Shown here piece after piece: positions 10,260-21,159 of a stretch of 64,000 nt of DNA; the stretch's first letter is position 1; each line of letters starts with the position of its first letter. The stretch covers positions 49,431,986 to 49,495,985 of the forward strand of contig OZ024875.1 of assembly GCA_964017185.1 (NCBI GenBank). The letters run 5' to 3'. Under the pieces are notes generated by a model. It searched no databases. It saw only the letters and a program-made list of their open reading frames with translations, and was not told where the DNA came from. The position numbers and the translations under genes were made by a program. This DNA comes from Rugalucina vietnamica (taxonomy: Eukaryota > Mollusca > Bivalvia > Lucinida > Lucinidae).

Positions 10260-13200
10260 GTAATTATCATAGAACCATATTCTGACATACACATTATACA
10301 TATCATACATTAAATGACTTGTATGTTAAAAGATCTACCAAGCTGTCGATAGTTCAGAAGTATCTCATCCTCGGTCTCCCAGGTGCACTGCATTTCGTAG
10401 CCTACATTCATTACAGTGGTAAATTAAGTTAAACATAATCAGATCACACCTCAGTAACCAAGGATAAATATCTTAGACTAAGTTTTGGTCCAACATGCTG
10501 TCTAGAGCAGATATTGTGTAAGCAGGACAGAATTTGTACTGCAACTGATGAGGCTCTGCATTATGAAAACACACCCATGCAACATGTATATAGATATTTT
10601 GTTGATTTAAAATTGAAAAATTCAGCTGATAAATAATGATATTTTTCTTATTTTTGCTCAAAACATAGATTGTGGGTACATGTTAGAACCACTCGCTGAG
10701 GCAGTTCTCCCACAATCTATGTTTTAGAGCAAAAATAAGAAAAATGGTATACCCCTGCATACCCCAGTTTTGCTATATAAAAGTGGGGTATAAGGGGGTA
10801 CCCACTTTGTCAATTTTGTCAGGCATTATTCAGATGTGAACCAAAACTGTTTGCATTGTAATGGATACTTATATGAGCCGCCACGCAAGAAAACCGGTCT
10901 TCGGGGTTTTTGACCAGGTCTGACAAACTGACATATACAGTCAGAGAAGCAGCCTAGAAGCTTGCAATTCCAGATTTAAGAAGAAGAGAAATTGTACTAT
11001 CTGTGTAGCGAAAACAAAGGCGCTGAACAGTTTTGCAGTTACTGCGAAGCTGATCTGCGCCTTTGTTTTCGCATCAGCAATAGTCCCATTTTCTCACGAC
11101 GTGGCTCATATGTCTTGATTTCACAGTATTTCTGTATTTCAGGGAGCGATCGTGATGTGTACATCACTACCGAGAGTAGCTGTCGTATATACGACCTTGA
11201 CGACGATGAAATAAACATCATTTTCTCCTCATTTCCATACTTTGGTCTTGACGACTGTCGTATTAAGATAAATGACAATCGCAACTCGGACAGAATGTGT
11301 GTGAAAGCCAAAGACTTAGATTTAGACTGTGGAATTAAATTGGAAGTGCATGCTGGTATTGTTACATCATTTCCAGATAAGGTCAGTATTACATGTGCTG
11401 CAACACGAGAAAACCGGATTTTTGCCTGTGCGAAAACAAAGGCGCAGATTAACTTCGCAGTAATTGCGAAGCTGATCAGCCCCTTTGTTTTCGCTACATG
11501 GATAGTACAATGCCTCTTCTTCCTAAACCCAAAAGTTCAAGCTTCTAGCCATCTTCTGTACCTACAAAGGCAGATTTGTGTCAGACCGGGTCGGAAACCC
11601 AGAGGACCAGTTTTCTAGCGTCGCGGCTCACATTATACACTACATATATATTAAACTGACACCTAGAATAGCATGTTTCTCTTTTATGGATAATAAATTT
11701 ACTAAAGTGAAAGCTGCCACATCAGTTTGCAAAACATAAGTTGATAAAGATCCTGATTCAGAGTTCCCCCTAACTCCCTATTTGAAGTTTTAACTCCTAA
11801 CTGGTTAACCTGACTCCAACCTTTTCAGAAAGTGAATAGTAAAGTATTGAATGAATCCCAACATTTTTGGAAAAGCTTCAATTTTTACACCAATTTTCAA
11901 AATCCTAGTGAGAAGTCTGCTGATTATATGGTACCGTATTTGTACATGTACTTGTAAAAGTGGGATTTGAATCAGCTTTTTGCAAAACATTTTTTGCACA
12001 TTGTTATGCTTTGTGGCCAGGTTCAACACAACCTTGGCATTACCTACTGCCTCTGATGCTGACTACCTTCAGGAAAACATGTCTGTGAAATGTATACCCC
12101 CTTAAACCCCACTTTTATATAGCAAAACTGGGGAATACAGGGGTACACCGATTTTTATCGCACCTGCTTATAGCAGGGTGCGATATAGGAGTCCAAATTT
12201 CTGTCCATCCGTCCGTCCGTTTGTTCGTCCGTCCGTCAACATTTACGTCAAAGTTTGGTTTTCTCGACATCAGAGATAGCTGCGAGTCTGAAACCTTGCA
12301 TAGTAATTGTCCCTGACATACCCTTCAAGCACGCACCTTAACCTGGTGGCTTTGACCTATATTTCACGGTCCACTGACTTTGAAAATTTTTACGTCGAAG
12401 TTTTGTCAACATTTACGAAAAGTTTGGTTTTCTCGACATCAGAGATAGCTGCAAGTCTGAAACCTTGCATAGTAATTGTCCTTGACATACCCTTCAAGCA
12501 CGCACCTTAACCTTGACCTATATTTCACGGTCCACTGAATTTGAAAATTTTTACGTCGAAGTTTGGTTTTCTCGACATCAGAGATAGCTGCGAGTCTGAA
12601 ACCTTGCATAGTAATTGTCCTTGACATACCCTTCAAGCACGCACCTTAACCTGGTGCCCTTGACCTATATTTCACGGTCTACTGACTTTGAAAATTTTTA
12701 CGTCGAAGTTTGGTTTTCTCGACATCAGAGATAGCTGCGAATCTGAAACCTTGCATAGTAATTGTCCTTAACATGCCCTTGAACTATATTTCACGGTCTG
12801 CTGACTTTGCCCCGATGCAGGTGCGATATCGACCTCCGCGGAGTTCTTGTTCTTATTTTTGCTCCAAAACATAGATTGTAGGTACTCGTTAGAACCACCT
12901 TGGTGAAAAATATCAAAATTTTTTCAAACTGAAAATTTTCATTTTTCCAACCTAAAAAAATTTCTGTATTTTGCATGGGTGTGTTTTCGCAATGTAGAGA
13001 CTTTTAATTTTGAATATAGGAAGAAGAGGAGATGCACTTTTATGCAAAAAACAACAACAAACAAACAACAAAGTCTCTGACCAAGCTGCCGAAGTTAAAT
13101 TTTGTTTTTGCTTAAGAAACAGCTGGAAAAAAAGTATTGACTCTTTAATCCAGAATTTATGCAAGATGAAGTTGTAAATACTCCCCTCATGCTCTAGATT

Positions 13201-15358
13201 TAAGTTTTTGTTAAACAGGCTAATGGTGGCAGATTTAGAGGGGGATCAAGGGGTTCGTTCAAACCCCACTGTGGACTCAAATTATTACATTTTCATAGGG
13301 ATGTCAAGAGATTTTGCGTGAAATTATGCGAATGAACCCCCATTTTCTTCATTTGAACCCCCTCTTCTGAAATCCTGGATCCGCCCCTGATCATATGTGT
13401 GTTCCTTCTAAATTTTGCACTTTGTTTCAGACCTATACTTGCAGTACATCAACTCGATTCAACACAGAATATTGTACCTATCTAGATTCAATGACAATTA
13501 TAGTGAAACAGACATCCAGAGTTACAACGTCTAGTGCTAAACTAAAGGTTTATCCAAAAGGATCGGGTAATAATATAACGCTAGCTGAATCACAATAGCT
13601 CATAACTTTAATATAGGGATCAAATATGATTTTCCATTCATTAACATTAGCTAGGTCCCGAGGGGAGTGTTGAAAACCGAGGGTGTAGCGGGAGATTTTC
13701 AACACTTCCTGAGGGACCTAGCAAATATTAATGAATGACAAAATCATTTTTGATTGCTATCATTGCATAAATTCTGCAAAAACGATATTGGTACACTTTA
13801 TTTTACAGCCTAATCACGTTTTCATACACATAAAGGTTTTCATCCTTATGCTTCTTCCGGGCAGACTTCACTCATTATCAGCATGTGTTCTGCATGGCGC
13901 TCGGTAACAAGCATAAATAAAAGCCATGTATAAACAGCATGCATGCACGAGAATTGCTATATTAATACATTGCTTTCTTTTCATTAATATATATCTGTTA
14001 ATAGCGTGTGAAACGGGTATTTATGCAATAATGTGATTTAAATATGCTACAATTGACTTTAGAATGCATGGGTGAGTGACTAAAACACTGATTATGAGTA
14101 TTGTTCATGGCACAGTATATGTATCAAGTAAGATTTAAGGCCCTTTGTATAAAAATCTAAGATATTCAATTATGGATTTTGAAGTCCTGTCCAGTCTTAC
14201 AGCAGAATATCACATCAATTTTTACAGCACTAGAAATCACAGTATTACTTAAGGTAATGTTTTCTTGTAATTTGAGCCGCCGCATGAGAAAACCAACAAT
14301 CTGCATAGGCGAAAACAATCTGCATAGGCGAAGCTGATCAGCGCCTTTGTTTTCGCTACTCGGATAGTACAATTCCTCTTCTTCTTAAATCCGAAATTTC
14401 AAGCTTCTAGCCATCTTCTGTGACTATACAGGCCGGTTTGTGTCTGACCTGTTCAGAAACCACATTGTTGGTTTTCCCACGAGGTGGCTCAATTGTTCGC
14501 AAATTCATTGCCTCTTGAATTCAAAGGTCTCACTAATAAAGACTTACTATGAGCACAAAATAAAAGATGGCATGAGTACTTCATTGCGAATTCAAGAAAT
14601 CACCAATAATTTGGTTTATAGAAAATTCATGAAACAGAAGCAAAAAAATTCGAATTTACAGTACAAGTCAACCTCATTATAACATTATCTTTGGGGTCAT
14701 AGAAGCAGATCATATTTTGAACGAAACCGTGTTATGATGAAGTTACTTGCTATATACATACATCAAAATAAACAACTTGGGAGCCATGACATGGTAGTGT
14801 AATATTGAAAACCGCATAATAGTGTGGTTTGTTATAATTAGATTGAAGTGTGTACATTTTATTTCAGATTTTGGCTTCTCAGACATTGCTGAAACTGCTG
14901 TTATTGGAGTCTATGTAATAGTGGCAATAGTTGTGGGAGGAATCATCCTGCTTATCATCATTGTTGTCGTAGCAATATGTTGCTGTTGTAAGGGCAGGAG
15001 AAGCAGCAGTGGTCAGGTGTATAGGAACCAGCAGCCTGCTGCCCAGCCTCAGCCAGCGTCTAGTGCCTACCCACAGGTGCAGTATTCTGCTGTGTCACCT
15101 CAAGCAGCTGGATACCAGCCACCTCAGCAGGGGTATAATCCAACATCACAAGGGTATAACCCACCTCCACAAGGGTATAACCCACCTCCACAGGGATATA
15201 ACCCACCTCCACAAGGGTATAATACACCTCCAGGACAAATGGCTGGTTACCCACCGCAGCCAGTTCCACAGGGATATGGTGCACCTCCACCAGCACAGGG
15301 GTACCAGACAGCAGAAACACAGAAAATGCCTTCAGGTAGGAATGGCCAAGTGGTATAA
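10187..15358 (+). CDS. Type I membrane protein with Cys ectodomain and Pro/Tyr-rich tail (4 exons)
   Basis: Coding exons 10187-10259, 11143-11381, 13431-13566 and 14868-15358 join with GT-AG junctions and consistent phases to give 312 residues. Residues 1-25 are a signal peptide. Residues 26-155 hold six cysteines (38, 63, 77, 87, 108, 119) in a beta-rich, weakly CUB-like ectodomain. Residues 160-186 are one membrane helix, followed by CCCC (187-190) and a basic stop-transfer KGRR. The tail to 312 is rich in Pro, Gln and Tyr with QGYNPPP repeats. The layout resembles shisa/CYYR1/WBP1-like adaptors, which bind WW proteins, but I cannot name the family. The first ATG lies in an exon that may open at an acceptor before 10159, implying an upstream 5' UTR exon. 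Introns carry MITEs of both families. Function is unknown. Confidence 0.82.
10560..10805 (+). mobile_element. Hairpin MITE family 2, copy 4 (intron 1)
   Basis: Diverged left end (ATTATGAAAACACACCCATG), clear GATTGTGGGTAC / CCCACAATCTATG centre and TATATAAAAGTGGGG. The right end is lost. It lies in the first intron of the membrane-protein gene. Confidence 0.75.
10874..11109 (+). mobile_element. Hairpin MITE family 1, copy 3 (intron 1)
   Basis: Complete copy in intron 1, ending 33 bp before exon 2, so it lies next to the branch-point region of that acceptor. Confidence 0.8.
11143..11381 (+). CDS. Exon 2 of membrane-protein gene: ectodomain
   Basis: Acceptor TCTGTATTTCAG, donor GATAAG|GTCAGT. 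It encodes residues 25-104 with cysteines 38, 63, 77 and 87. It joins exon 1 in phase 1 and ends in phase 0. Confidence 0.82.
11396..11631 (-). mobile_element. Hairpin MITE family 1, copy 4 (intron 2)
   Basis: Starts only about 14 bp after the exon 2 donor and makes an open frame run on from the exon, which is not real coding. The central palindrome is kept. Bases 11632-12060 are intron with nothing else recognisable. Confidence 0.78.
12063..13000 (-). mobile_element. Hairpin MITE family 2, copy 5, split by a tandem-core element
   Basis: The outer part 12063-12154 (CAGGAAAACATGTCTGTG, then CCCCACTTTTATATAG) and the inner part 12849-13000 (TTCTTATTTTTGCTCC, CATAGATTGTAGGTAC, then TTGCATGGGTGTGTTTTCG) are halves of one family 2 copy. 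Element C at 12155-12848 lies between them. Confidence 0.7.
12155..12848 (+). mobile_element. Tandem-core element C (about 165-bp units)
   Basis: Left end ATCGCACCTGCTTATAGCAG with GGTGCGATAT forms a hairpin. A CCGTCCGTCCGT microsatellite follows, then about four units keyed by TTGGTTTTCTCGACATCAG and CATAGTAATTGTCC. The right end has CAGGTGCGATATCGACCTCC. Same architecture as element A but unrelated core. It sits in a T-rich part of a family 2 MITE, as expected for Helentron-type insertion. Confidence 0.7.
13205..13391 (+). repeat. Dispersed repeat ending in GGATCCGCCCCTGA (copy 1)
   Basis: Shared with 55626-55780 and, inverted, 63628-63770. Recognisable blocks are AAGGGGTTCGTTCAAACCCC, GAACCCCC..TTTGAACCCCCTC and the terminal CCTGGATCCGCCCCTGA. 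It has no ORF. It ends about 40 bp before exon 3 of the membrane-protein gene. Confidence 0.65.
13431..13566 (+). CDS. Exon 3 of membrane-protein gene: ectodomain
   Basis: Acceptor CTTTGTTTCAG, donor ATCGG|GTAATA. It encodes residues 105-149 with cysteines 108 and 119 and ends in phase 1. Reading past the donor soon meets a stop at TAG. Confidence 0.8.
13614..13760. mobile_element. Short palindromic MITE in intron 3
   Basis: Inverted arms around TGATTTTCCATTCATTAA, GCTAGGTCCC and the complements GGGACCTAGC, TTAATGAATGACAAAATCA, with a loop containing GTGTTGAAAACC and GATTTTCAACACTTC. It has no ORF. Bases 13761-14272 are intron without recognisable content. Confidence 0.6.
14273..14491 (-). 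mobile_element. Hairpin MITE family 1, copy 5 (intron 3)
   Basis: Good termini (GAGCCGCCGCATGAGAAAAC and CCCACGAGGTGGCTCAA), but the central palindrome is half deleted and AAACAATCTGCATAGGCGAA is duplicated in its place. Bases 14492-14867 are intron with nothing recognisable. Confidence 0.78.
14868..15358 (+). CDS. Exon 4 of membrane-protein gene: TM helix and tail
   Basis: Acceptor TTTTATTTCAG. It encodes residues 150-312: the membrane helix, CCCC cluster and repeat-rich tail, with stop TAA. A consensus donor (CTTCAG|GTAGGA) lies at 15335/15336 inside the exon, allowing splicing to 16020. An AATAAA at 15533 could end the unspliced form. Confidence 0.85.
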
Positions 15359-16019
15359 ATGATGATTGATTTGGTGTTTTATATCCTACTCAACATTTAA
15401 GGTCATACGGATTGTTTAAAATCACCTCTGAAGGACTGGTAAAGTCCTGTATCAAACCCTCAACCCTTGATTTACAATGCTAAGGACTTAATCACTAGGT
15501 CACAAGGGCTTCTGATGTAAATGACTATTTCAAATAAACTTAATGAAAGTACATGTAGTCATACCACATATTGTTCTTTGTGTGTTTCTGGCCAGACCAA
15601 ACAAAAACAGAGAGGTATATGCTGCCAAAGGAGATGAACAGAGGCATGAAACTTTGTAAGAAATATGAGGGTTGTCCCATCTATGAAATGAAAACAAAGA
15701 TGTTGATAAGCTTTGCAGAAACCACTAAGATTATGAGCATATAAGAAGAAGATTTGATGGCATGTCTCATTATTCATAAAGACAGATTCTTGTTATGACC
15801 TTTTAAACTCCTATTTGTGGGACAATTGGGCAAACAGTATAGTCACAGAATGATGTGACATCAGTGAGCATGGCATCCCATCTGTTGCTATTCTGTTTGC
15901 TTAAAGAATTTTCATCAAAAATGAACGAAAAACTTAAAATCTCACCTGCTTCTCCTATGAGTGAAAGTGGACCAGCCTGAATGATAAAGATTTGATTTTA
16001 AAAGTCCATTCAATTTCAG
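15359..16019 (+). other. 3' UTR or retained intron of membrane-protein gene
   Basis: Contains an AATAAA at 15533 and no other gene or repeat that I recognise. It is 3' UTR for the read-through isoform and intron for the isoform using exon 5. Confidence 0.45.
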
Positions 16020-16072
16020 CTCCTATGTTAGAAAAGGATCCGAATGCCCCACCCCCTTACCCTGGTATGTGA
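16020..16072 (+). CDS. Predicted alternative last exon with PPxY motif
   Basis: Acceptor CAATTTCAG precedes 16020. Joined to the internal donor at 15335 the phase fits and the exon reads APMLEKDPNAPPPYPGM then TGA, giving a 322-residue isoform. PPPY is a WW-domain ligand motif and fits the adaptor-like tail. A possible donor (CCTG|GTATGT) just before the stop would allow further exons that I could not find. There is no transcript evidence. Confidence 0.55.
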
Positions 16073-16347
16073 TTGTGAGTATGTCTCGTTTCGGAACACA
16101 GGTCTGGTTTAGCTGGGCAAAGAATGTACTATGGTATTGGTGCATAATTGGAGGATGAAGTCTTTGTTTACATGATATATTCAGTAGAGAGGATAAGGAA
16201 CTTATTTTAGCTGTGCCCACTCTTGTGAGGAAATCTACCTGCCGGGTTTCTGCCCAGGTCATAAATTGGGCTTATAGCCACAAAGCTTGGAATTTGGACT
16301 CTGGAAGAATGGGAATTATACTGTCTCTGTGGCAATACCACATGACG

Positions 16348-16602
16348 AAAACACTCCCGTGCAAAAATATACATATTTTTCTTAAGCTGTAAAAATTGAA
16401 AATTTTCTTGGAAAAATGATATTTTTAATATTTTTGCCCAAAGCATTGATTGTGGGTACACATTAAAACCACCACGCATTCTATGTTTTGGGTCAAAAAA
16501 TAAGAAAAGTACCAGTAGATAGACCCTTTTAAACCTCAGTTTTACTATATAAATGTGGGGTATAAGGGGTTATTCATTACACAGACATGTTTTCCTGATA
16601 GG
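16348..16602 (+). mobile_element. Hairpin MITE family 2, copy 6
   Basis: Left terminus TGACGAAAACACTCCCGTGC, right terminus GACATGTTTTCCTGAT. The central hairpin is degraded. Confidence 0.75.
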
Positions 16603-16623
16603 GAAATGCTGGATCAGCTGATA

Positions 16624-16858
16624 TGAGCCGCCTCGTGGGAAAACCAACAATGTGGTTTCTGAACAGGTCCGACACAAACCGACCTGTACAAGCACAGAAA
16701 AGAGCTAGAAGCTTGAAATTTTGGATTTAAGTAGAAGAGGAATTGTACTATCCGAGTAATGAAAACAAAGGCGCTGATCAGCTTCGCGGTTACCGCGAAG
16801 CTGATCTGGGTCTTTGTTTTCGCCTATGCAGATTGTTGGTTTTCCCATGAGGCGGCAC
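16624..16858 (+). mobile_element. Hairpin MITE family 1, copy 6
   Basis: Complete copy with a fully kept central palindrome (GCTTCGCGGTTACCGCGAAGC at 16779-16802) and good termini. Confidence 0.82.
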
Positions 16859-16999
16859 ATATGTTATTGTGCAGCTCTGCTTATACCAACTTTAGTTTTT
16901 TTGCATAGGCAAAAGTTGGTTGTCTTACAGATGATTATTACAATCCCATCTTCTGAAGGTTGTAAGTGTTCGTGAAACTACCTCTGATAGTGAGACATT

Positions 17000-18177
17000 T
17001 GAGCCGCGACGCGAGAAAACCGGTCTTCGGGGTTTCTGACCAGGTCTGACACAAACAGACCTGTACAGTTACTTAAGGATGTTCGCTGCTAACATTAAAT
17101 TTTGACATTTCGGAACTTCCGGTTTTTCTTTTCTTGAATATCTCGTAAACGGTTGCAGATATTTTCCTAATATTTTATATTTGGATACATATTGATGATA
17201 TGCATCGAATGAGCCATGAAAATTGTCAATCTAAGAAACTTAATTTTTTCACCCCATTTTCTGCAACTTTTCAGAAAATTTTAGTTGTCAGTAAAATTTT
17301 GGGGGTAGGGTAGATTAAACTTGAATATTACACATCTTCAAATTAATTGCACTAGTTCGATGTTTATTTTAGCAGCAGTATATGTGTACATGGTATTCTA
17401 AGTCATTTTTTGTGTCTTTGGTGTGCTGGTTTTAAAATTTAAGGTGGTTTTATGAAATGGGCTTTTAGAAACAAAACAGCCGAAAAAAGGCCGAAAATGG
17501 CGATTTTCAAGTTGTTGGTTCTCTCTTATATGCTCACTACCCTATATTTTTCTTTCTTTAATTCGAACAACATTACCAAGTTCTATGTTGTGTGAAAATA
17601 CAAGAAAAAGTTTGAATCAACAAATATGGGTTTGGTACATTTCAAAATATTGATTTTTTCCGACTTTTCAAGTATGGGGGTAGGGTTAGTAAAGAAATCG
17701 TAAAATTTTGTCATCCACTCAAAGTTGCAAATTTTTCTATGCTTTTGGTCCAATATTGTCTGCGCTACTTAAATATTATGACTTTTGAAAGCATTCTAGG
17801 TGTATTTTTGTTCAAGACAGGTATGTTTCAAAGAATTATAAATTAAATTAATTTTACCAAATTTAAAACATGGTGCTCAGAGGTTTCATTCAGAGGCATG
17901 TAGCTTGAAAAAATGCACACTACCCTATATTTATTTTGTTTTCAAATGTCTTGTGTTGTATTTTGGAATCAAAAAAGAGTGGTTAGGAAAAAAGTTTGAA
18001 TACTTTTTCATTGGCAGCGAACATCCTTAAGTGAAATTTCAGTTTTAAGAAGAAGAGAAATTGTACTATCCGTGTAGCGGAAACAAAGGCGCTGATCAGC
18101 TTCGCAGTTACTGCGAAGCTGATCTGTGCCTTTGTTTTCGCATAGGCAAAAATCCAGTTTTCTCACGCTGCGGCTCA
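17000..18177 (+). mobile_element. Hairpin MITE family 1, copy 7, split by a TTAA element
   Basis: Left part 17000-17072 and right part 18031-18177 together make one full family 1 copy. The 950-bp insert sits between CTGTACAGTTAC and GTGAAATTTC. Confidence 0.85.
17077..18026. mobile_element. TTAA-flanked DNA transposon (Kolobok- or piggyBac-like), non-autonomous
   Basis: The insert is bounded by TTAA at 17073-17076 and 18027-18030. Its ends are inverted repeats: GGATGTTCGCTGC at the left, GCAGCGAACATCC at the right. TTAA target duplication is typical of piggyBac and Kolobok; the GG..CC termini fit Kolobok better. The interior is AT-rich with repeated GGGGGTAGGGT and ACCCTATAT blocks and no ORF. 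The uninterrupted MITE copies elsewhere define the insertion exactly. Confidence 0.8.
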
Positions 18178-18382
18178 TTTAATAAGTACCAACTTCATAA
18201 GATAAGTTCATCTTCTCTACTATACAAAAAATTGTTAAGATTTTTTTGATCTGTGCAATAGCTGGTTTTCTATTCCTTTCTTGAAAAATACTCATCATGT
18301 AAACTGTATAAGTTAAAAGAGATACAGTTCATTTATTATCCCAACATGAATGCATTTCAAAATACTGAGAAGTAGCAGTGAA

Positions 18383-18807
18383 TACTGTAAATCCGGAAAT
18401 TTTCGCGAGTTCTTAATTTTCGCTAATATTCGCGAATTCGTTGCCTAGCAAAAATAAAGTTCTCGCTAATAATGAATTACAATAAGCTTTATAGACTGCA
18501 TGAGTATTCGTTCCCAAATTAAAAGTCTCCCTAATAAGGCCAAAAAAAAGGAATGTTTCCGGTAACCCGACCGACCCTGTCAAAAACTCCCCGACTCTAA
18601 TAATTTTTTCCTGTTTTCCGAAAATAAAAACTCGAAAATCGAAAAAAGATCGTGTTTTTCAAGTACCGGACCGGCAAAAGAATAAAAAATGTTGAATTGA
18701 AGTTTTAACTAAGAAGCTGTGCATGTGCACTGGAGGAGAAAACAGTTTAATTCTGATTAAACTGTATATCTATGTTCAGATATTTTACTTGGTAAGGCTT
18801 CCCTAAA

Positions 18808-18838
<31 letters not shown>

Positions 18839-18965
18839 TCCCGACCTATCGACCCATTTTTTTTCTGGCATGTTACCGGAAACATTCTTATTATTTTTTT
18901 TGGCCTAATTCAGAAATCTAAATTTTGCGAAATAAAAGTCGTGCGAAAATTTCGGAACTTACAGT
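18383..18965. mobile_element. MITE with ACTGTAAATCCGGAAATTTTCGC termini, nested host
   Basis: The left end ACTGTAAATCCGGAAATTTT and the right end AAAATTTCGGAACTTACAGT are inverted repeats, and TTCGCGAA-type blocks follow inside. A second element occupies 18539-18905. Confidence 0.65.
18539..18905. mobile_element. Nested element with GAATGTTTCCGGTAAC termini
   Basis: Ends GGCCAAAAAAAAGGAATG..CCGGTAAC and GTTACCGGAAACATTC..GGCC are inverted repeats. An A tract of about 26 bases lies at 18809-18834. It has no ORF. Confidence 0.6.
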
Positions 18966-18983
18966 ACTGTTCACCAGTAATAT

Positions 18984-19208
18984 TTGAGCAGCAGCATGAG
19001 AAAACCAACAACATGCATTGGCAAAAACAAAGGCGCAGTCATTGGTAAATACAAAGGCGCCTTTGTTTTTGCTACACGGATAGTATATGTCCTCTTCTTC
19101 TTAAATCAGAAATTTCGATCTTGTAGCCTGCTCCTGTGACTGAACAAGCCAGTTTGTGTTAGACCTGGTCGGAAACCCAAACTGTCGGTTTTCTCATGCA
19201 AAGGCTCA
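18984..19208 (-). mobile_element. Hairpin MITE family 1, copy 8
   Basis: Termini TTGAGCAGCAGCATGAGAAA and GGTTTTCTCATGCAAAGGCT. The central palindrome is reduced to AAACAAAGGCGC and GCGCCTTTG. Confidence 0.72.
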
Positions 19209-19426
19209 TTTAGCACTCAGTGCAAAATGTTATATATAGTAATATGGCACCTTAACATCATTTTATAAAATTTTACATCAAAATGGTGGGAAAAGCATAA
19301 TTTTTAATTGAGATTAATATGTTGACCTATTTTACATGTTTTTATCACTTGCATTTTTATTTGTCTAGTTAAAATATTACGAGAAAATCTGTCTTCCAGT
19401 TTTCTGACTAAGTCTGATGCAAAACA

Positions 19427-19643
19427 GGGCCCAGTTGTTCAAAACTTCATTAGCCTAACACTGATGCTGTGCCCTCAATTTGTTAACTATATATCAACTT
19501 CAAAAGCAATTACACTGTTATTTTTTGTTGAAAAAATGTGAAAATCCTTTTACCAAAAAATAATTGTGTATTTGTAATATTGCCATTTGAAAAATTTTAA
19601 CGAATCGTTAACTAACAACATCATTAATTTTGAACAACGGGCC
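19427..19643 (+). mobile_element. MITE with GGGCCCAGTTGTTCAAAA termini, copy 1
   Basis: Ends GGGCCCAGTTGTTCAAAA and TTTTGAACAACGGGCCC are inverted repeats. Inside are TTACACTGTTATTTTTTGTTG and GTTAACTAACAAC blocks shared with copy 2. Bases 19209-19426 and 19644-20072 hold nothing else. Confidence 0.7.
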
Positions 19644-20072
19644 CAAGGATGTTAGAGTGAGTGTACTAAAAATAGACACTGATCCTTGGACAGAGCAATT
19701 TGTTCAGAGCACTTTGTTAAAAGTGCAGTCTGTTAGACAAACCAGCATAATTTCATTATTTCTAGCAGAAAATTAGATGTCCTGCAAAAATTTCCGAACT
19801 TGTATTTACAATGTTTGGGTAAAGCACTGTTCTGCAAATTAAATTCTGTCCAGCAATGTATGTTAACATTTTTGATGTCATTATAATTTAATAAATTAGT
19901 GCTCTAATCTCTGACATGCAAACACGGCCAGTGATATCAAGTTTTAAAGCAAACAGGGTTTTGCATGATATTACTCAATATTTTTGCCGTCGATTGAATA
20001 TCTAAATTACCGATACTCTTAACATAATGGATAACATAAGTTGCCAGTGGATTCTAACTACATGTATATGCC

Positions 20073-20318
20073 TGGAGCCAGTTGTTCAAATTTAACGATC
20101 TTGTTAGTTAACGATTTGTTAAAATTTCAAACATGAATATTACAAATACACTGTTATTTTTTTGTTGATAAAATGCGAGAATCCTCTGCAATAGCAAAGG
20201 ATTCTCACATTCTATCAACAAAATAACAGTGTATTTGCTTATGTAGTCGGCATTTACTTAACGAGTTGAGGTCCTAACAATGACGTTAAGCTAACAACGT
20301 TTTGAACAACTGACCCCT
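20073..20318 (-). mobile_element. MITE with GGRSCCAGTTGTTCAAA termini, copy 2
   Basis: Opposite orientation to copy 1. It has an extra internal hairpin: CACTGTTATTTTTTTGTTGA..AGGATTCTCACATTCTATCA, closed by TCAACAAAATAACAGTG. Bases 20319-20668 show nothing recognisable. Confidence 0.65.
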
Positions 20319-20668
20319 GGATGCCAACACTCAGATCCACTTATTGAGACTGATTTTGATAAACAGCATTTTCACATGTGAGGAGTTTGGAAGTGGCATC
20401 AGGGAGATTTTTCTTTCATTTCAGGGAGGTTTTTGAAAAAATGTATAGACTATATAGAAAAAATTGTGGTTCATTTCTGGGAGATTTTGAAATTTAAAAA
20501 AAAAAAAGTGTGGTATTTTAGACAAATTTTAGATCATTTCATCGCTCATTTCCTGGAGTCTCCCTGATGATGAGGGAGGTATGTAAAAAATTTCATCTTT
20601 CCAAGATTTGTTTATATTGTTAGTTATAGTAAACTTGTCAATCATGTGTATGAAAATATGTGTCTATT

Positions 20669-20902
20669 TGAGCTGCTGCATGAGAAAACCAACAAAGTAC
20701 TGCTTTTGAACAGGTCTCACACAAACTGAGCTGTACAAGCACAGAAGATGGATAGAGGCTAGCTAGAAATTTTGCATTTAGAAAGTAGTGGAATAGTACC
20801 ATCTGTGTAGCAGAAACAAAGTTGCTGATTAGTTACCGCAAAGCAAATCTGCATCTTTGTTTTCGCATTTGTAATACATTGGTTTTATCATGATGTGGCT
20901 CA
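20669..20902 (+). mobile_element. Hairpin MITE family 1, copy 9
   Basis: Diverged copy with point changes throughout, one of the oldest by eye. Bases 20903-21159 hold no recognisable feature. Confidence 0.7.
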
Positions 20903-21159
20903 TTTACATATATTATATTTATATACATGTATGTATAATACAATCAATAGATATATGCAATGCAATATGTATAATTCATTTTCTTACTGAAAATAGTTTA
21001 ATAGTTAATTGTGTGGTTAGCCTCCCACCAAAGCTAAGATCATATTGGGACCTTAATTTAGTCTCATCCAAAAGGCAGGAGAGGCCTAAGATCCATCCTG
21101 GATCCCCTATCCTAGGGTTTACAAGTGACCACTAACCTGTGAAATGATCTTCCTGAATA

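Noticed and set aside
11381-11618. Read-through of exon 2 into a 208-codon frame
   Set aside because: The extension is MITE family 1 sequence; a good donor (AAG|GTCAGT) precedes it and exon 3 joins in phase.
15009-15362. Long alternative frames on both strands over the repeat-rich tail exon
   Set aside because: Shadows of the QGYNPPP-type repeats in the real frame, which has the TM helix, splice sites and stop.
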